Source: Pseudomonas sp. sp1636 | Lineage (GTDB): Bacteria; Pseudomonadota; Gammaproteobacteria; Pseudomonadales; Pseudomonadaceae | Assembly: GCF_030376615.1 (NCBI RefSeq) | Contig: NZ_JARRAB010000003.1 | Coordinates: forward strand, 248,001-312,000 | Direction: 5' to 3' | DNA length: 64,000 nt | In this document: piece after piece, positions 53,937-62,901 of the stretch | How positions within the stretch are numbered: position 1 is the stretch's first letter | Layout of the letters: each line of letters opens with the position of its first letter | Translations under genes and position numbers: made by a program | Notes under the pieces: model-generated | The model's input: the letters and a program-made list of their open reading frames with translations, nothing else | The model's database searches: none | What the model was told of the DNA's origin: nothing

Positions 53937-55535
53937 TTACTCGACGCTGACGCCGTAGAAGGCGTTGAGCGCGAAGGGGCTGATCTTGAAGTCCTGCACG
54001 TTCTTGCGCATCGGTTGATAGACGGTGGAGTGGGCGATCGGAGTGATCGGCACTTCACGCTTGAGAATCACCTGGGCCTGTTGGTACAACGCGGTGCGCT
54101 CGGCCACGTCGGAGGTGCGCTTGGCCGCCTTGATCAACTTGTCGTAGTCCTCGAAGCACCACTTGGAGAAGTTGTTGCCGTCCACTGCATCGCAGCCGTA
54201 CAGGGTGCCCAGCCAGTTGTCCGGGTCGCCGTTATCGCCGCTCCAGCCGATCAGCATGGCGTCGTGTTCGCCGGCCTTGGTGCGCTTGAGGTACTCGCCC
54301 CATTCGTAGGTGACGATCTTCACCTTGAGGCCGATCTTGGCCCAATCGCTTTGCAGCATCTCGGCCATCAGTTTGGCGTTGGGGTTGTAGGGGCGCTGCA
54401 CCGGCATGGCCCACAGGGTGATCTCGGTGCCTTCCTGGACGCCGGCAGCCTGGAGCAGCTGCTTGGCTTTCTGCGGATCGTAGGCGGCGTCCTTGATGCT
54501 GTCGTTATACGACCACTGGGTCGGCGGCATGCCGTTGACCGCCAGTTGGCCGGCGCTCTGGTACACCGCGTCGATGATCGCCTGCTTGTTTACCGCCATG
54601 TCCAGAGCCTGGCGCACGGCGAGCTGGTCGAATGGCGGGTGCTTCACGTTGTAGGCGATATAGCCATCATTGAAGCCCGGCTGCGACGGCATCTGGATGT
54701 TCGGATCCTGTTGCAGCGCCTCGAGGTCGGCCGGGCGCGGGAACAGGGTGACATGGCATTCGCCGGCCCTGAGCTTCTGCATGCGCACCGAGGCGTCGGT
54801 GTTGATGGCGAAGATCAGGTTGTCGATCTTGACCTCATCCGGGTTCCAGTAATCCTTATTGCCCTTGAAGCGGATCTGCGAATCCTTCTGGTAGCGGTTG
54901 AACACGAAGGGGCCGGTGCCGATCGGCTTCTGGTTGATCTCGGCGGCCTTGCCGGCCTCGAGCAACTGCCCGGCGTACTCGGCCGAGTGGATCGAGGCGA
55001 AGCTCATCGCCAGGTTCTGGATAAAGGCGGCGTCCACCTGGTTGAGGGTGAACTTGACGGTTAGCTCGTCGAGCTTCTCGATCTGGGCGATATTGGCGTC
55101 CATGCCCATGTCGGTGAAGTAGGGGAATTCGGTCGGGTAGGCCTTGCGGAACGGATGCTCCTTGTCGAGCATGCGCTGGAAGGTGAACAGCACGTCGTCG
55201 GCGTTGAAGGTGCGACTCGGTTTGAAGTAGCCGGTGCTGTGGAACTTCACCCCGGGCCGCAGGTGGAAGGTGTAGCTCAGGCCATCGGCGGCGATGTCCC
55301 ACTTTTGCGCGAGGCCGGGGATGACCGCGGTGCCGCCGCGCTCGAACTGGGTCAGGCGGTTGAACACGGTTTCCGCGGAGGCATCGAAGTCGGTGCCGGT
55401 GGTATACAGCCCCGGGTCGAAGCCCGCCGGACTGCCCTCGGAACAGAACACCAGGTTGCTCGCGGCCTGGGCGAGCGGGGTGCTGGCAATCAATCCAGCA
55501 ACGACAAAAGCCTGGATGAAGGCGTTTTTACGCAT
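53937..55535 (-). CDS. dppA: Periplasmic dipeptide-binding protein
   Basis: A 532-residue family 5 solute-binding protein. The signal peptide (MRKNAFIQAFVVAGLIASTP, cleavage near AQA-AS, residue 24-25) is followed by NLVFCSEGSPAGFDPGLYTT and the family signature FNADDVLFTFQR. It captures di- or tripeptides, possibly also heme or aminolevulinate as in E. coli DppA. The ATG at 55535 has GAGGT nearby; the longer frame upstream lacks a signal peptide. It is the first gene of the leftward dppABCDF operon. Confidence 0.92.
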   Translation of the reverse strand: MRKNAFIQAFVVAGLIASTPLAQAASNLVFCSEGSPAGFDPGLYTTGTDFDASAETVFNRLTQFERGGTAVIPGLAQKWDIAADGLSYTFHLRPGVKFHSTGYFKPSRTFNADDVLFTFQRMLDKEHPFRKAYPTEFPYFTDMGMDANIAQIEKLDELTVKFTLNQVDAAFIQNLAMSFASIHSAEYAGQLLEAGKAAEINQKPIGTGPFVFNRYQKDSQIRFKGNKDYWNPDEVKIDNLIFAINTDASVRMQKLRAGECHVTLFPRPADLEALQQDPNIQMPSQPGFNDGYIAYNVKHPPFDQLAVRQALDMAVNKQAIIDAVYQSAGQLAVNGMPPTQWSYNDSIKDAAYDPQKAKQLLQAAGVQEGTEITLWAMPVQRPYNPNAKLMAEMLQSDWAKIGLKVKIVTYEWGEYLKRTKAGEHDAMLIGWSGDNGDPDNWLGTLYGCDAVDGNNFSKWCFEDYDKLIKAAKRTSDVAERTALYQQAQVILKREVPITPIAHSTVYQPMRKNVQDFKISPFALNAFYGVSVE

Positions 55536-55699
55536 AGTGACCTCATTGATTGTTGTGGTTGTTCGCGTGAGGGGACTCTTGTGGAGACCTTGGCTGAAGC
55601 TATGCATGGCATGAGCCGCAGGCAAGAGGCAGAACGCATTGAGCGTAGCAACTGTGGGCGAGTTGTACGTAGTTGTCGCATTTAAGCAATTGCGTGGCG

Positions 55700-55738
55700 A
55701 AAAAATGCCAAGACGCCGCTATCTTCCGATAACGGCGC
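55700..55738 (-). terminator. Terminator after the SIMPL-domain gene
   Basis: On the minus strand GCCGTTATC-ggaa-GATAGCGGC (one G-U pair) is followed, after a short gap, by TTTTTT. It lies just beyond the stop of the leftward gene. Confidence 0.55.
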
Positions 55739-55747
55739 TGCATGCGC

Positions 55748-56476
55748 TCAGGGCATCTGCACTTCGATCACGCCGTCGGCGTTGATCGTCACCTGGCTGG
55801 TGCCGGCTTCGATTTCCGGCGTCACCGCGGCCTCCATCATCGCCGCGCCTTTCATCGCGTGCATGCGCATCGGCATCGGCGGTGCAAAGCCGCCGCTGTT
55901 CAGGCTCAGGCTGACCAGTTTGTAGCCGCTGCCGCCCAGCGCGTCGGTGGCCAGTTGGGCGCGGGCCTTGAACGCCGCGACGGCATCCTTGAGCAGGGCG
56001 TCCTCATGGGTTTTGCGGGTGGCGTTGGCGATGCTGAAGTCCATGCCGCCCATCTTCAGATCCTTGAGCAGTTCGCCGGTCAGCTGCGACAGGCTGGCGA
56101 AGTCCGCGCTTTCCAGGCGCAGTTCGGCGCGTTCGCGCCAGGCGCTGATCTGCGGGCCTTTCTCGCCCCCCTGGTTTTCAGAATAAACCGGGTAGCTGTG
56201 GCGGCTGCCCATGGCCACGCTGACGCCCTTGACCTTGCGTGCCTGGGCAATGCTGGCGTTGAGGGTTGTGCTGATCTGCGCGGCCAGTGCGGCGGGGTCG
56301 CTGTCTTGCGCTTCGCTATAGAGGGTGACGTGCATCAGGTCGTGGGCGATTTCCTGATTGACCTCGGCACGCAGGGCAATCTGGTTGTAGCGAGTCTCTT
56401 CGGCGTGTGCCGCAAGGCTGAGCAGGGCAACGGCGCTGAGGGTGAGAGCACTGGCGAGGCGGGACAATGGCTGCAT
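55748..56476 (-). CDS. Periplasmic SIMPL-domain (DUF541) protein
   Basis: A 242-residue exported protein. The signal peptide ends LAAHA (cleavage near residue 24). The mature protein has the SIMPL/DUF541 pattern: an N-terminal strand region, the SYPVYSENQGGEKGPQISAW segment and a C-terminal Met-rich stretch (PPMPMRMHAMKGAAMMEA) that may bind metal. The ATG at 56476 follows AAGGAA; the longer frame is not exported. Homologues lie beside roxSR in pseudomonads. Its function is unknown, with envelope-stress roles proposed for relatives. Confidence 0.82.
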   Translation of the reverse strand: MQPLSRLASALTLSAVALLSLAAHAEETRYNQIALRAEVNQEIAHDLMHVTLYSEAQDSDPAALAAQISTTLNASIAQARKVKGVSVAMGSRHSYPVYSENQGGEKGPQISAWRERAELRLESADFASLSQLTGELLKDLKMGGMDFSIANATRKTHEDALLKDAVAAFKARAQLATDALGGSGYKLVSLSLNSGGFAPPMPMRMHAMKGAAMMEAAVTPEIEAGTSQVTINADGVIEVQMP

Positions 56477-56651
56477 AACGATTCCTTGTGAGCGAGGTGG
56501 GTGAAGTATTGCTGAGGGTAGACGAAGCACTGCGACTATTCGGGTTAATTCCGCTTCCTGCTGCGTTCGGTGTTGCGCTACCACGCCGAGTGGCACAGCG
56601 GCTGCGGCGCGTTGCCGCAGCTGGTCAGCTGAAGCCTTGGTTATACTCCTC

Positions 56652-56675
56652 GGGCTCGGCACACGAGCCCTTTTT
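56652..56675 (+). other. Terminator-like hairpin in the roxS leader
   Basis: GGGCTCG-gcaca-CGAGCCC followed at once by TTTTT, then GGAGAG and the roxS ATG at 56685. A TATACT at 56642-56647 could be a -10 that would start the transcript at the hairpin. No upstream gene on this strand needs a terminator here. Confidence 0.5.
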
Positions 56676-56684
56676 GGAGAGTCC

Positions 56685-57938
56685 ATGCTCGCACCCGTAC
56701 AGTTGTTGTCGGCCAGTCGGCAAAATCTCTGGCGCCTGACCCTGATCCGTATTCTGGTTCTGGTCGCTCAGGCCGGCGCGGTGGGCCTGGCCTTCAAGTC
56801 GGGCTTGCTGCCGCTGCCCTGGCAGCAGCTGAGCATCACTTTGACGGTCTCGCTGGCGTTGTGCCTGTTGACCGCCTTGCGGCTGCGTGGGCCGTGGCCG
56901 GTCACCGAGCTGGAATATGCGGTGCAGCTGGGTTGCGATCTGATCATTCATGGCGTGCTGCTGTATTACTCGGGCGGCTCGACCAACCCGTTCGTCTCCT
57001 ATTTCCTCGTGCCGCTGACCATCGCCGCGGCGACCTTGCCCTGGCTGTTCACCATCACCTTGGCGGGCCTGGCACTGGCCGGCTACACCCTGCTGCTGGT
57101 GTGGGCGAGCCCGCTGGACTTGCCGCCAGGCCCTCGCGAAAGCCTGTTGAGCTACGGTATGTGGCTGAGTTTCGCCCTGGCCGCGGGGCTGATTACCTTC
57201 TTCGTCGCCAAGATGGCCGAGGAGCTGCGCGATCAGGAAGAACTGCGCGCCGAGCGCCGCGAGGAAGGCCTGCGCGACCAGCAGTTGCTGGCGGTCGCCA
57301 CCCAGGCCGCCGGGGCGGCTCATGAATTGGGTACGCCGCTGGCGACCATGAGCGTATTGATCAAGGAATTGCGCCTCGAACATCAGGATCCGCTATTGCA
57401 GGAAGACCTGGCGGTGCTGCAGGAGCAGGTCAGGCTGTGCAAGCAGACCCTGCAACAACTGGTGCGTGCGGCCGAGGCGGATCGGCGTCAGACGGTGATC
57501 GAGCAATCCTGTGTCGAATGGCTGGAAACCGCCCTCAAGCGCTGGCACCTGATGCGCCCCGAAGCCAGCTACCGTTACCAGTGCCTGGGGCTGGGCACGC
57601 CGCCGCGGCTCATGCCGCCAGCGGATCTGACCCAGGCGCTGCTCAACCTGCTGAACAACGCCGCCGACGCCTGCCCGGACAAGTTGGACATTCGTCTCGA
57701 CTGGGATCACCAATGGCTGCGCCTGAGCATTCGCGATTTTGGCGCCGGGGTGCCGCTGGCCATTGCCGAACAGCTCGGTCGGCCGTTTTTCACCACCAAG
57801 GGTAAGGGCTTCGGGCTGGGTTTATTCCTCAGCCAGGCCAGCGTCACCCGTGCCGGCGGCACGGTAAAGCTGTATAACCACGAAGAGGGCGGCACGCTCA
57901 CCGAGCTCAAGTTGCCGCGCGCCTATGGCAGAGCCTGA
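56685..57938 (+). CDS. roxS: Redox sensor histidine kinase RoxS (RegB/PrrB family)
   Basis: A 417-residue membrane kinase that senses respiratory redox state. Six N-terminal membrane segments precede the cytoplasmic part. The ubiquinone-associated motif GGSTNPF is at about residues 97-103, and the H-box HELGTPLAT contains His213. The ATPase region has LNLLNNAADACPDKLD and GKGFGLGLFLS. The ATG at 56685 follows GGAGAG; the longer frame from 56637 is less likely. It is directly followed by roxR. Confidence 0.92.
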   Translation: MLAPVQLLSASRQNLWRLTLIRILVLVAQAGAVGLAFKSGLLPLPWQQLSITLTVSLALCLLTALRLRGPWPVTELEYAVQLGCDLIIHGVLLYYSGGSTNPFVSYFLVPLTIAAATLPWLFTITLAGLALAGYTLLLVWASPLDLPPGPRESLLSYGMWLSFALAAGLITFFVAKMAEELRDQEELRAERREEGLRDQQLLAVATQAAGAAHELGTPLATMSVLIKELRLEHQDPLLQEDLAVLQEQVRLCKQTLQQLVRAAEADRRQTVIEQSCVEWLETALKRWHLMRPEASYRYQCLGLGTPPRLMPPADLTQALLNLLNNAADACPDKLDIRLDWDHQWLRLSIRDFGAGVPLAIAEQLGRPFFTTKGKGFGLGLFLSQASVTRAGGTVKLYNHEEGGTLTELKLPRAYGRA

Positions 57939-57951
57939 GGAAGCATTGAGT

Positions 57952-58512
57952 ATGAACGACGAAGTCCTGTTCGAAGGCGAAGAACAGCCCCATCTGCTGC
58001 TGGTCGACGATGATCCGACCTTTACCCGGGTGATGGCGCGGGCCATGAGTCGTCGCGGCCTGCGCGTCTCGACGGCCTGTTCCGCCGAAGAGGGTCTGGC
58101 CCTGGCCGAGCAGGATCTGCCGGATTACGCGGTGCTCGACTTGAAGATGGAAGGCGATTCCGGTCTGGTGTTGTTGCCCAAGTTGCTGGAACTGGATGCG
58201 GAGATGCGCGTGGTGATCCTCACCGGTTATTCGAGCATCGCCACCGCGGTGGAGGCGATCAAGCGCGGCGCCTGCAACTATCTGTGCAAGCCGGCCGATG
58301 CCGACGATGTGCTGGCCGCGCTGCTGACCCAGCATGCGGATCTGGATACCCTGGTGCCGGAAAACCCGATGTCGGTGGATCGCCTGCAGTGGGAGCATAT
58401 CCAGCGGGTATTGGCCGAACACGAAGGCAATATCTCCGCCACCGCCCGCGCCCTGGGCATGCACCGGCGCACCCTGCAACGCAAGTTGCAGAAGCGTCCG
58501 GTAAAGCGCTGA
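57952..58512 (+). CDS. roxR: Redox response regulator RoxR (RegA/PrrA/ActR family)
   Basis: A 186-residue regulator. The receiver domain (LLLVDDDPTFTRVMARAM) has the phospho-acceptor Asp63 in VLDLKMEGDSG. After a Pro-containing linker the C-terminus is a Fis-type helix-turn-helix (GNISATARALGMHRRTLQRK). RoxSR controls cyanide-insensitive oxidase and other respiratory genes in pseudomonads. ATG at 57952 follows GGAAG by 8 nt; an earlier ATG at 57925 overlaps roxS and is a weaker choice. Confidence 0.93.
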   Translation: MNDEVLFEGEEQPHLLLVDDDPTFTRVMARAMSRRGLRVSTACSAEEGLALAEQDLPDYAVLDLKMEGDSGLVLLPKLLELDAEMRVVILTGYSSIATAVEAIKRGACNYLCKPADADDVLAALLTQHADLDTLVPENPMSVDRLQWEHIQRVLAEHEGNISATARALGMHRRTLQRKLQKRPVKR

Positions 58513-58693
58513 GCGGCGGCTAATCTGCTACGGCCGCCGCCAGACGCTCGCGCTAGGTTTGGGCGCGGCCTCGCGACGGCAGCCGATACTTTCCCCGCCC
58601 CTGAGATATAGCCGGATTCGATCCGAAGCACTGTCGCCCCGCGCCTGTTGTTATGATTAGCCCCCTAAGTAATCCTCCTGCCCAGGGGCTGCC

Positions 58694-59635
58694 ATGCTCG
58701 CTGTCGTCCAGCAAACCTTCGCCATCACCGCGCCGGTCTTCTCGATGCTGTTCCTCGGGGTGGGGCTCAAGCGTCTGGGCTGGATCGACGACGCCTTTAT
58801 CGACACCGCGTCGTCGCTGGTGTTTCGCGGCACCCTGCCGGCGCTGCTGTTTCTCGGCATCGTCAAGGCGGATCTGAGCACGGCCTTGCAGCCGGCGCTG
58901 CTCGGCTACTTTGTACTGGCGACCCTGGTGTGTTTCCTGCTCGCCTGGGGTTGGGCCATCTGGCGCTGGCCGCAGGTGGATCGCGGGATCTACACCCAGG
59001 GTGCGTTTCGCGGCAACAATGGCATCGTCGGCCTGGCACTGGCCACCAGCCTGTACGGCGATTACGGCTTGTCGGTCGGCGCGGTGCTGGGCGGGGTGGT
59101 GATCCTTTGCTACAACACGCTGTCGGCCATAGTGCTGGCGATTTACAGCCCGAACGTCAAATCCGACCCCTGGATCATCTGTAAAAGCATCTTCAGCAAC
59201 CCACTGATCATCGGGGTGCTGGTGGCCATGCCGATCGCCTATTGGCGGCTGCCATTGCCGGACTGGTTGATGGTTTCGGCCGGGTACTTCGCGCAGATGA
59301 CCCTGCCGCTGGCGTTGATCTGCATCGGTGGCACCCTGAGTCTGGCCTCGTTACGCGAGAGCAGCGGCATTGCCATCAGTTCGAGCCTGATGAAAATGGT
59401 CTGGCTGCCCTTGCTGGCCACGCTGGGCGCCTGGCTATGGGGCTTTCGCCAGGCCGACCTGGCGATCCTGTTTCTCTATTTCGCCAGTCCCACGGCCGCC
59501 GCCAGTTTCGTCATGGCGCGAGCGGTGAGTGGCAATCATCAGCTGGCGGCGGCGATCATCGTGATCACCACCCTGGCCGCGGTGGTGACCATCAACCTCG
59601 GTTTGCTGCTGTTGCAATGGGCCGGCTGGATCTGA
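58694..59635 (+). CDS. AEC-family transporter
   Basis: A 313-residue integral membrane protein with about ten helices in two inverted halves, of the auxin efflux carrier/MdcF-like family. Conserved features are FAITAPVFSMLFLGVGLKRL, QGAFRGNNGIVGLALA (split N-N-G motif) and the C-terminal FASPTAAASFVMARAV. Relatives move malonate, malate or other organic anions, but the substrate here is unknown. It converges on the antiporter gene with a 3-nt gap. Confidence 0.85.
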   Translation: MLAVVQQTFAITAPVFSMLFLGVGLKRLGWIDDAFIDTASSLVFRGTLPALLFLGIVKADLSTALQPALLGYFVLATLVCFLLAWGWAIWRWPQVDRGIYTQGAFRGNNGIVGLALATSLYGDYGLSVGAVLGGVVILCYNTLSAIVLAIYSPNVKSDPWIICKSIFSNPLIIGVLVAMPIAYWRLPLPDWLMVSAGYFAQMTLPLALICIGGTLSLASLRESSGIAISSSLMKMVWLPLLATLGAWLWGFRQADLAILFLYFASPTAAASFVMARAVSGNHQLAAAIIVITTLAAVVTINLGLLLLQWAGWI

Positions 59636-59638
59636 CGG

Positions 59639-60730
59639 TCAGGCCAGGTGCTGTTTGCGCCAGGCCCGCCCGGCGATCACCACCAGGGTCACGGCCGTCA
59701 GCGGCAGTACGTAACCGAGCATGGCGTTGCCGAAGGTCTGGGCGAACGGCCGGCCGGTGGCGAACAGCAGCAGGTAGAGGGTGTAGGCGGCGTAGTAGGC
59801 GAGGAACAGCAGGCCTTCCCAGCGGCTGATGCGGTAGCCGGCAAAGAAGATCGGCAGGCAGGCCACGGCCACCGCGATCATCACCGGGAAGTCGAAGGCC
59901 AGCGCGTTCGGCGAAATCGAGATCGGTAGCGGCGAGACCAGCGAGGCCAGGCCCAGCACGCAGAGCAGGTTGAAGATATTGCTGCCGACGATATTGCCCA
60001 CGGCGATATCCCGTTCGCCGCGGATGGCGGCGAGGAGCGAGGTGGCCAGCTCCGGCAGCGAGGTGCCGATGGCCACCACGGTCAGGCCGATGATCAGCTC
60101 GGACAAGCCGAGGGCGCGGGCCAGGCTGACCGCGCCTTCGACCAGGAAGTTGGAGCCGCTCACCAGCAACACCAGACCGACAACGATCAACGCCAGGTTG
60201 ATCAGCCAGGCATAGGGCTTGGGCGCTTCGTGCAGGCCGAACTCCTTGGCGAACTCGTCATCTGCGCCGGTGTTCTTGTCCCTGAGGCTGCTGATGATCA
60301 GGAAGCCGGTGTAGGCCAGCACGCCGCCGAACAGCAGGGCGCCGTCGAGCGGGCTCAGGCTGCCGTCCCAGGCCAGGGCGTAAACCACCAGGCTGGCGCC
60401 GATCATGATCGGCACGTCCAGGCGGATCAACTGGCGCGAGACGATCAGCGGCGCGACCAGGGCCGTCAGGCCGAGGATCAGCAGGATGTTGGCAATGTTG
60501 CTGCCGAGCACGTTGCCGATGGCCAGGTCGCCGCTGCCATTCAGCGCGGCTTGCACACTGACTGCGGTTTCCGGCGCACTGGTGCCGAAGGCCACCACGG
60601 TCAGGCCGATCACCAGCGGCGGGATACCGAATTGCGCCGCCAGTTTGGCGGCGCCGCGTACCAGCACCTCGGCGCCGGCCACCAGCAATACCAGGCCGGC
60701 AATCAGGTAGACGAAGGTCATCAGGGTCAT
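59639..60730 (-). CDS. Calcium/sodium antiporter (CaCA family, YrbG-like)
   Basis: A 363-residue cation exchanger. Two Na_Ca_ex repeats each have the hallmark alpha motif: AFGTSAPETAVSVQAALNG with GNVLGSNIANILL, and AIGTSLPELATSLLAAIRGE with GNIVGSNIFNLLC. About ten membrane helices are visible, with an acidic cytoplasmic loop (about 145-165). It resembles E. coli YrbG. The ion pair is inferred from the family. Confidence 0.92.
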   Translation of the reverse strand: MTLMTFVYLIAGLVLLVAGAEVLVRGAAKLAAQFGIPPLVIGLTVVAFGTSAPETAVSVQAALNGSGDLAIGNVLGSNIANILLILGLTALVAPLIVSRQLIRLDVPIMIGASLVVYALAWDGSLSPLDGALLFGGVLAYTGFLIISSLRDKNTGADDEFAKEFGLHEAPKPYAWLINLALIVVGLVLLVSGSNFLVEGAVSLARALGLSELIIGLTVVAIGTSLPELATSLLAAIRGERDIAVGNIVGSNIFNLLCVLGLASLVSPLPISISPNALAFDFPVMIAVAVACLPIFFAGYRISRWEGLLFLAYYAAYTLYLLLFATGRPFAQTFGNAMLGYVLPLTAVTLVVIAGRAWRKQHLA

Positions 60731-60829
60731 TGCAAAGGGCTCCAGAAAAGTGGCGCTAGTTTAATCATCGGCTTGCGGTACGCCAGAGGGCGATCGGGGC
60801 TATCGCGTCTTCTTTGTAAACAACTATGT

Positions 60830-61204
60830 TCACTCGCCCAGTTGCTGCACGCGCACCGGCACCACGCCGGCGCGCAGCATGTCGATCTGCTCCGCGGCTT
60901 GGCGCGACAAATCGATAATCCGCCCTCTGGCGTAGGGGCCGCGGTCGTTGATGCGCACCACCACGCTCTTGTCGTTGCGCAGGTTGGTGACCCGTACCTT
61001 GCTGCCGAAGGGCAGGCTACGATGCGCGGCCGTCAGGGCGTGCTGGTCGAAGCGCTCGCCGCTGGCGGTTTTCTTGCCGTGGTGGCGCGCGCCGTAATAG
61101 GACGCCTGACCTTCGGCGCGGTAACCGTGCGGGTCTACCTGGCCCTGGCTGGCGCAGCCGGCGAGTAGGGCGAACAGGGCGAGTAGCAGGACGCAGCGTG
61201 GCAT
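60830..61204 (-). CDS. RlpA-like double-psi beta-barrel lipoprotein
   Basis: A 124-residue lipoprotein: lipobox LLAGC (Cys17) followed by a double-psi beta-barrel with [38 protein letters not shown] and the catalytic-type [18 protein letters not shown]. Relatives cut denuded glycan strands at the septum. The SPOR domain of full RlpA is missing, so this is a short DPBB paralogue. It is 61 nt downstream of gatB on the same strand, as in P. aeruginosa. Confidence 0.88.
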   Translation of the reverse strand: MPRCVLLLALFALLAGCASQGQVDPHGYRAEGQASYYGARHHGKKTASGERFDQHALTAAHRSLPFGSKVRVTNLRNDKSVVVRINDRGPYARGRIIDLSRQAAEQIDMLRAGVVPVRVQQLGE

Positions 61205-61223
61205 CGGTGGTATCTCCAGATAG

Positions 61224-61247
61224 ACAAACGCCGGGCAAGCCCGGCGC
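61224..61247 (-). terminator. Hairpin terminator after gatB
   Basis: CGCCGGGC-aa-GCCCGGCG; on the minus strand it is followed by TTTGTCT. It lies between gatB and the RlpA-like gene. Confidence 0.55.
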
Positions 61248-61265
61248 TGATCGGTTTCGATGGCT

Positions 61266-62735
61266 TCAGCCTTCGAGTTTCTGCTTCAACAGTTGGTTCA
61301 CCTGGCCGGGGTTGGCCTTGCCTTTGGAGGCTTTCATCGCCTGGCCGACGAAGAAGCCGAACATCTTGCCGCGCTTGGCTTCGTCGCTGGCACGGTACTG
61401 TTCGACCTGCTCGGCGTTGGCCGCCAGCACCTCGTCGAGCATGGCTTCGATGGCGCCGCTGTCGGTGACCTGCTTGAGGCCATGCAGCTCAATGATGCGA
61501 TCAGCACTATTGAGGTCATCGCCTTGGATCTGGTCATCGCCACGAGCAATGAACTTGAAAACATCTTTGGCGAGTTTGCCGGAGATGGTGTTGTCCTGAA
61601 TGCGCCGAATCATGCCGCCCAGTTGTGCGGCGGAAACCGGCGACTGTCCGATCTCAATGCCCAGTTCATTGAGCAGGCTGGACAGCTCGCCCATCACCCA
61701 GTTGGCGGCCAGCTTGGCATCGCCACAGACGGCATTGACCGCCTCGAAGTAGTCGGCCAGTTCGCGACTGGCGGCCAGTACGTCGGCATCGTAGGCGGAC
61801 AGGCCGAACTGCGCCTGGAAGCGCGCACGCTTCTGCACCGGCAGCTCCGGCAGGCTGGTGCGGATTTCATCGAGGAAGCTCTGCTCGATCACCACCGGCA
61901 ACAGGTCGGGGCAGGGGAAGTAACGGTAGTCGTTGGCTTCCTCCTTGCTGCGCATGGAGCGGGTTTCGTCCTTGTTCGGGTCGTACAGGCGGGTTTCCTG
62001 CACCACCTTGCCGCCGTCTTCGATCAGTTCGATCTGCCGTTGCACTTCGTGGTTGATGGCTTTTTCGATAAAGCGGAAGGAGTTGACGTTCTTGATCTCG
62101 GCGCGGGTGCCGAACTCGGCCTGGCCCTTCGGGCGTACCGAGACGTTGCAGTCGCAGCGCAGCGAGCCTTCGGCCATGTTGCCGTCGCAGATGTCGAGGT
62201 AACGCACCAGGGCGTGGATGGCTTTGACATAGGCCACCGCTTCCTTGGCGCTGCGGATATCCGGTTCGGAGACGATCTCCAGCAGCGGCGTACCGGCACG
62301 GTTCAGGTCGATGCCGCTCATGCCGTGGAAGTCTTCGTGCAGGCTCTTGCCGGCGTCTTCTTCCAGGTGCGCGCGGGTGATGCCGATGCGCTTGCTGCTG
62401 CCGTCTTCCAGGGTGATGTCGAGGAAGCCCTTGCCGACGATGGGATGATCCATCTGGCTGGTCTGGTAGCCCTTGGGCAGATCCGGATAGAAGTAGTTCT
62501 TACGGGCGAAGACGTTGCTCGGCGCGATGTGCGCGTCGATCGCCAGGCCGAACTTGCAGGCCATGCGTACGGCTTCGGCGTTGAGTACCGGCAGGGTGCC
62601 GGGCATGCCGAGGTCGACCAGGCTGGCCTGGGTGTTGGGTTCGGCGCCGAAGGCGATGGCGCTGGCGGAAAAAATCTTCGATTGGGTGCTGAGCTGTGCG
62701 TGGATTTCCAGCCCGATCACGGTTTCCCATTGCAT
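61266..62735 (-). CDS. gatB: Asp/Glu-tRNA amidotransferase subunit B
   Basis: A 489-residue GatB, the kinase/transamidation subunit that converts Asp-tRNA(Asn) and Glu-tRNA(Gln) to the amides with GatA and GatC. Landmarks are [53 protein letters not shown] and the C-terminal YqeY-like tail. Its first 20 or so codons are echoed in a partial duplicate just upstream. gatA precedes it, giving gatA-gatB order on the minus strand. Confidence 0.96.
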   Translation of the reverse strand: MQWETVIGLEIHAQLSTQSKIFSASAIAFGAEPNTQASLVDLGMPGTLPVLNAEAVRMACKFGLAIDAHIAPSNVFARKNYFYPDLPKGYQTSQMDHPIVGKGFLDITLEDGSSKRIGITRAHLEEDAGKSLHEDFHGMSGIDLNRAGTPLLEIVSEPDIRSAKEAVAYVKAIHALVRYLDICDGNMAEGSLRCDCNVSVRPKGQAEFGTRAEIKNVNSFRFIEKAINHEVQRQIELIEDGGKVVQETRLYDPNKDETRSMRSKEEANDYRYFPCPDLLPVVIEQSFLDEIRTSLPELPVQKRARFQAQFGLSAYDADVLAASRELADYFEAVNAVCGDAKLAANWVMGELSSLLNELGIEIGQSPVSAAQLGGMIRRIQDNTISGKLAKDVFKFIARGDDQIQGDDLNSADRIIELHGLKQVTDSGAIEAMLDEVLAANAEQVEQYRASDEAKRGKMFGFFVGQAMKASKGKANPGQVNQLLKQKLEG

Positions 62736-62901
62736 ATCAGTGTTCCTCAGAATCCGCTCAGGACTTGTTGATGCCAGTCAGTGACTTGCTGGCACTGAAC
62801 TGGGCGTGGATTTCCAGGCAGATCACGGTTCACGGTTTCCCATTGCATGTGAGTCGTCCTCAAAATCCGCTTGGCGCGCGAGTGTGCCAATCAGTGACCT
62901 G
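62690..62901. repeat. Tandem duplication of the gatA/gatB junction
   Basis: Copy 1 (62690-62788) and copy 2 (62797-62901) each contain a gatB-like start and a gatA-like end. The offset is 106 bp, widened to 113 bp by a 7-bp CACGGTT repeat within copy 2. The copies have diverged by point changes but align over nearly their full length. Confidence 0.85.
62747..62848 (-). pseudogene. Chimeric gatB-start/gatA-end mini-ORF
   Basis: A 33-codon ORF made by the junction duplication. It begins MQWETV like GatB and ends [12 protein letters not shown], against [12 protein letters not shown] in GatA. It is preserved as an open frame and lies exactly between the gatA stop and the gatB start. Probably a non-functional by-product, though it could be translated within the operon. 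Confidence 0.6.
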
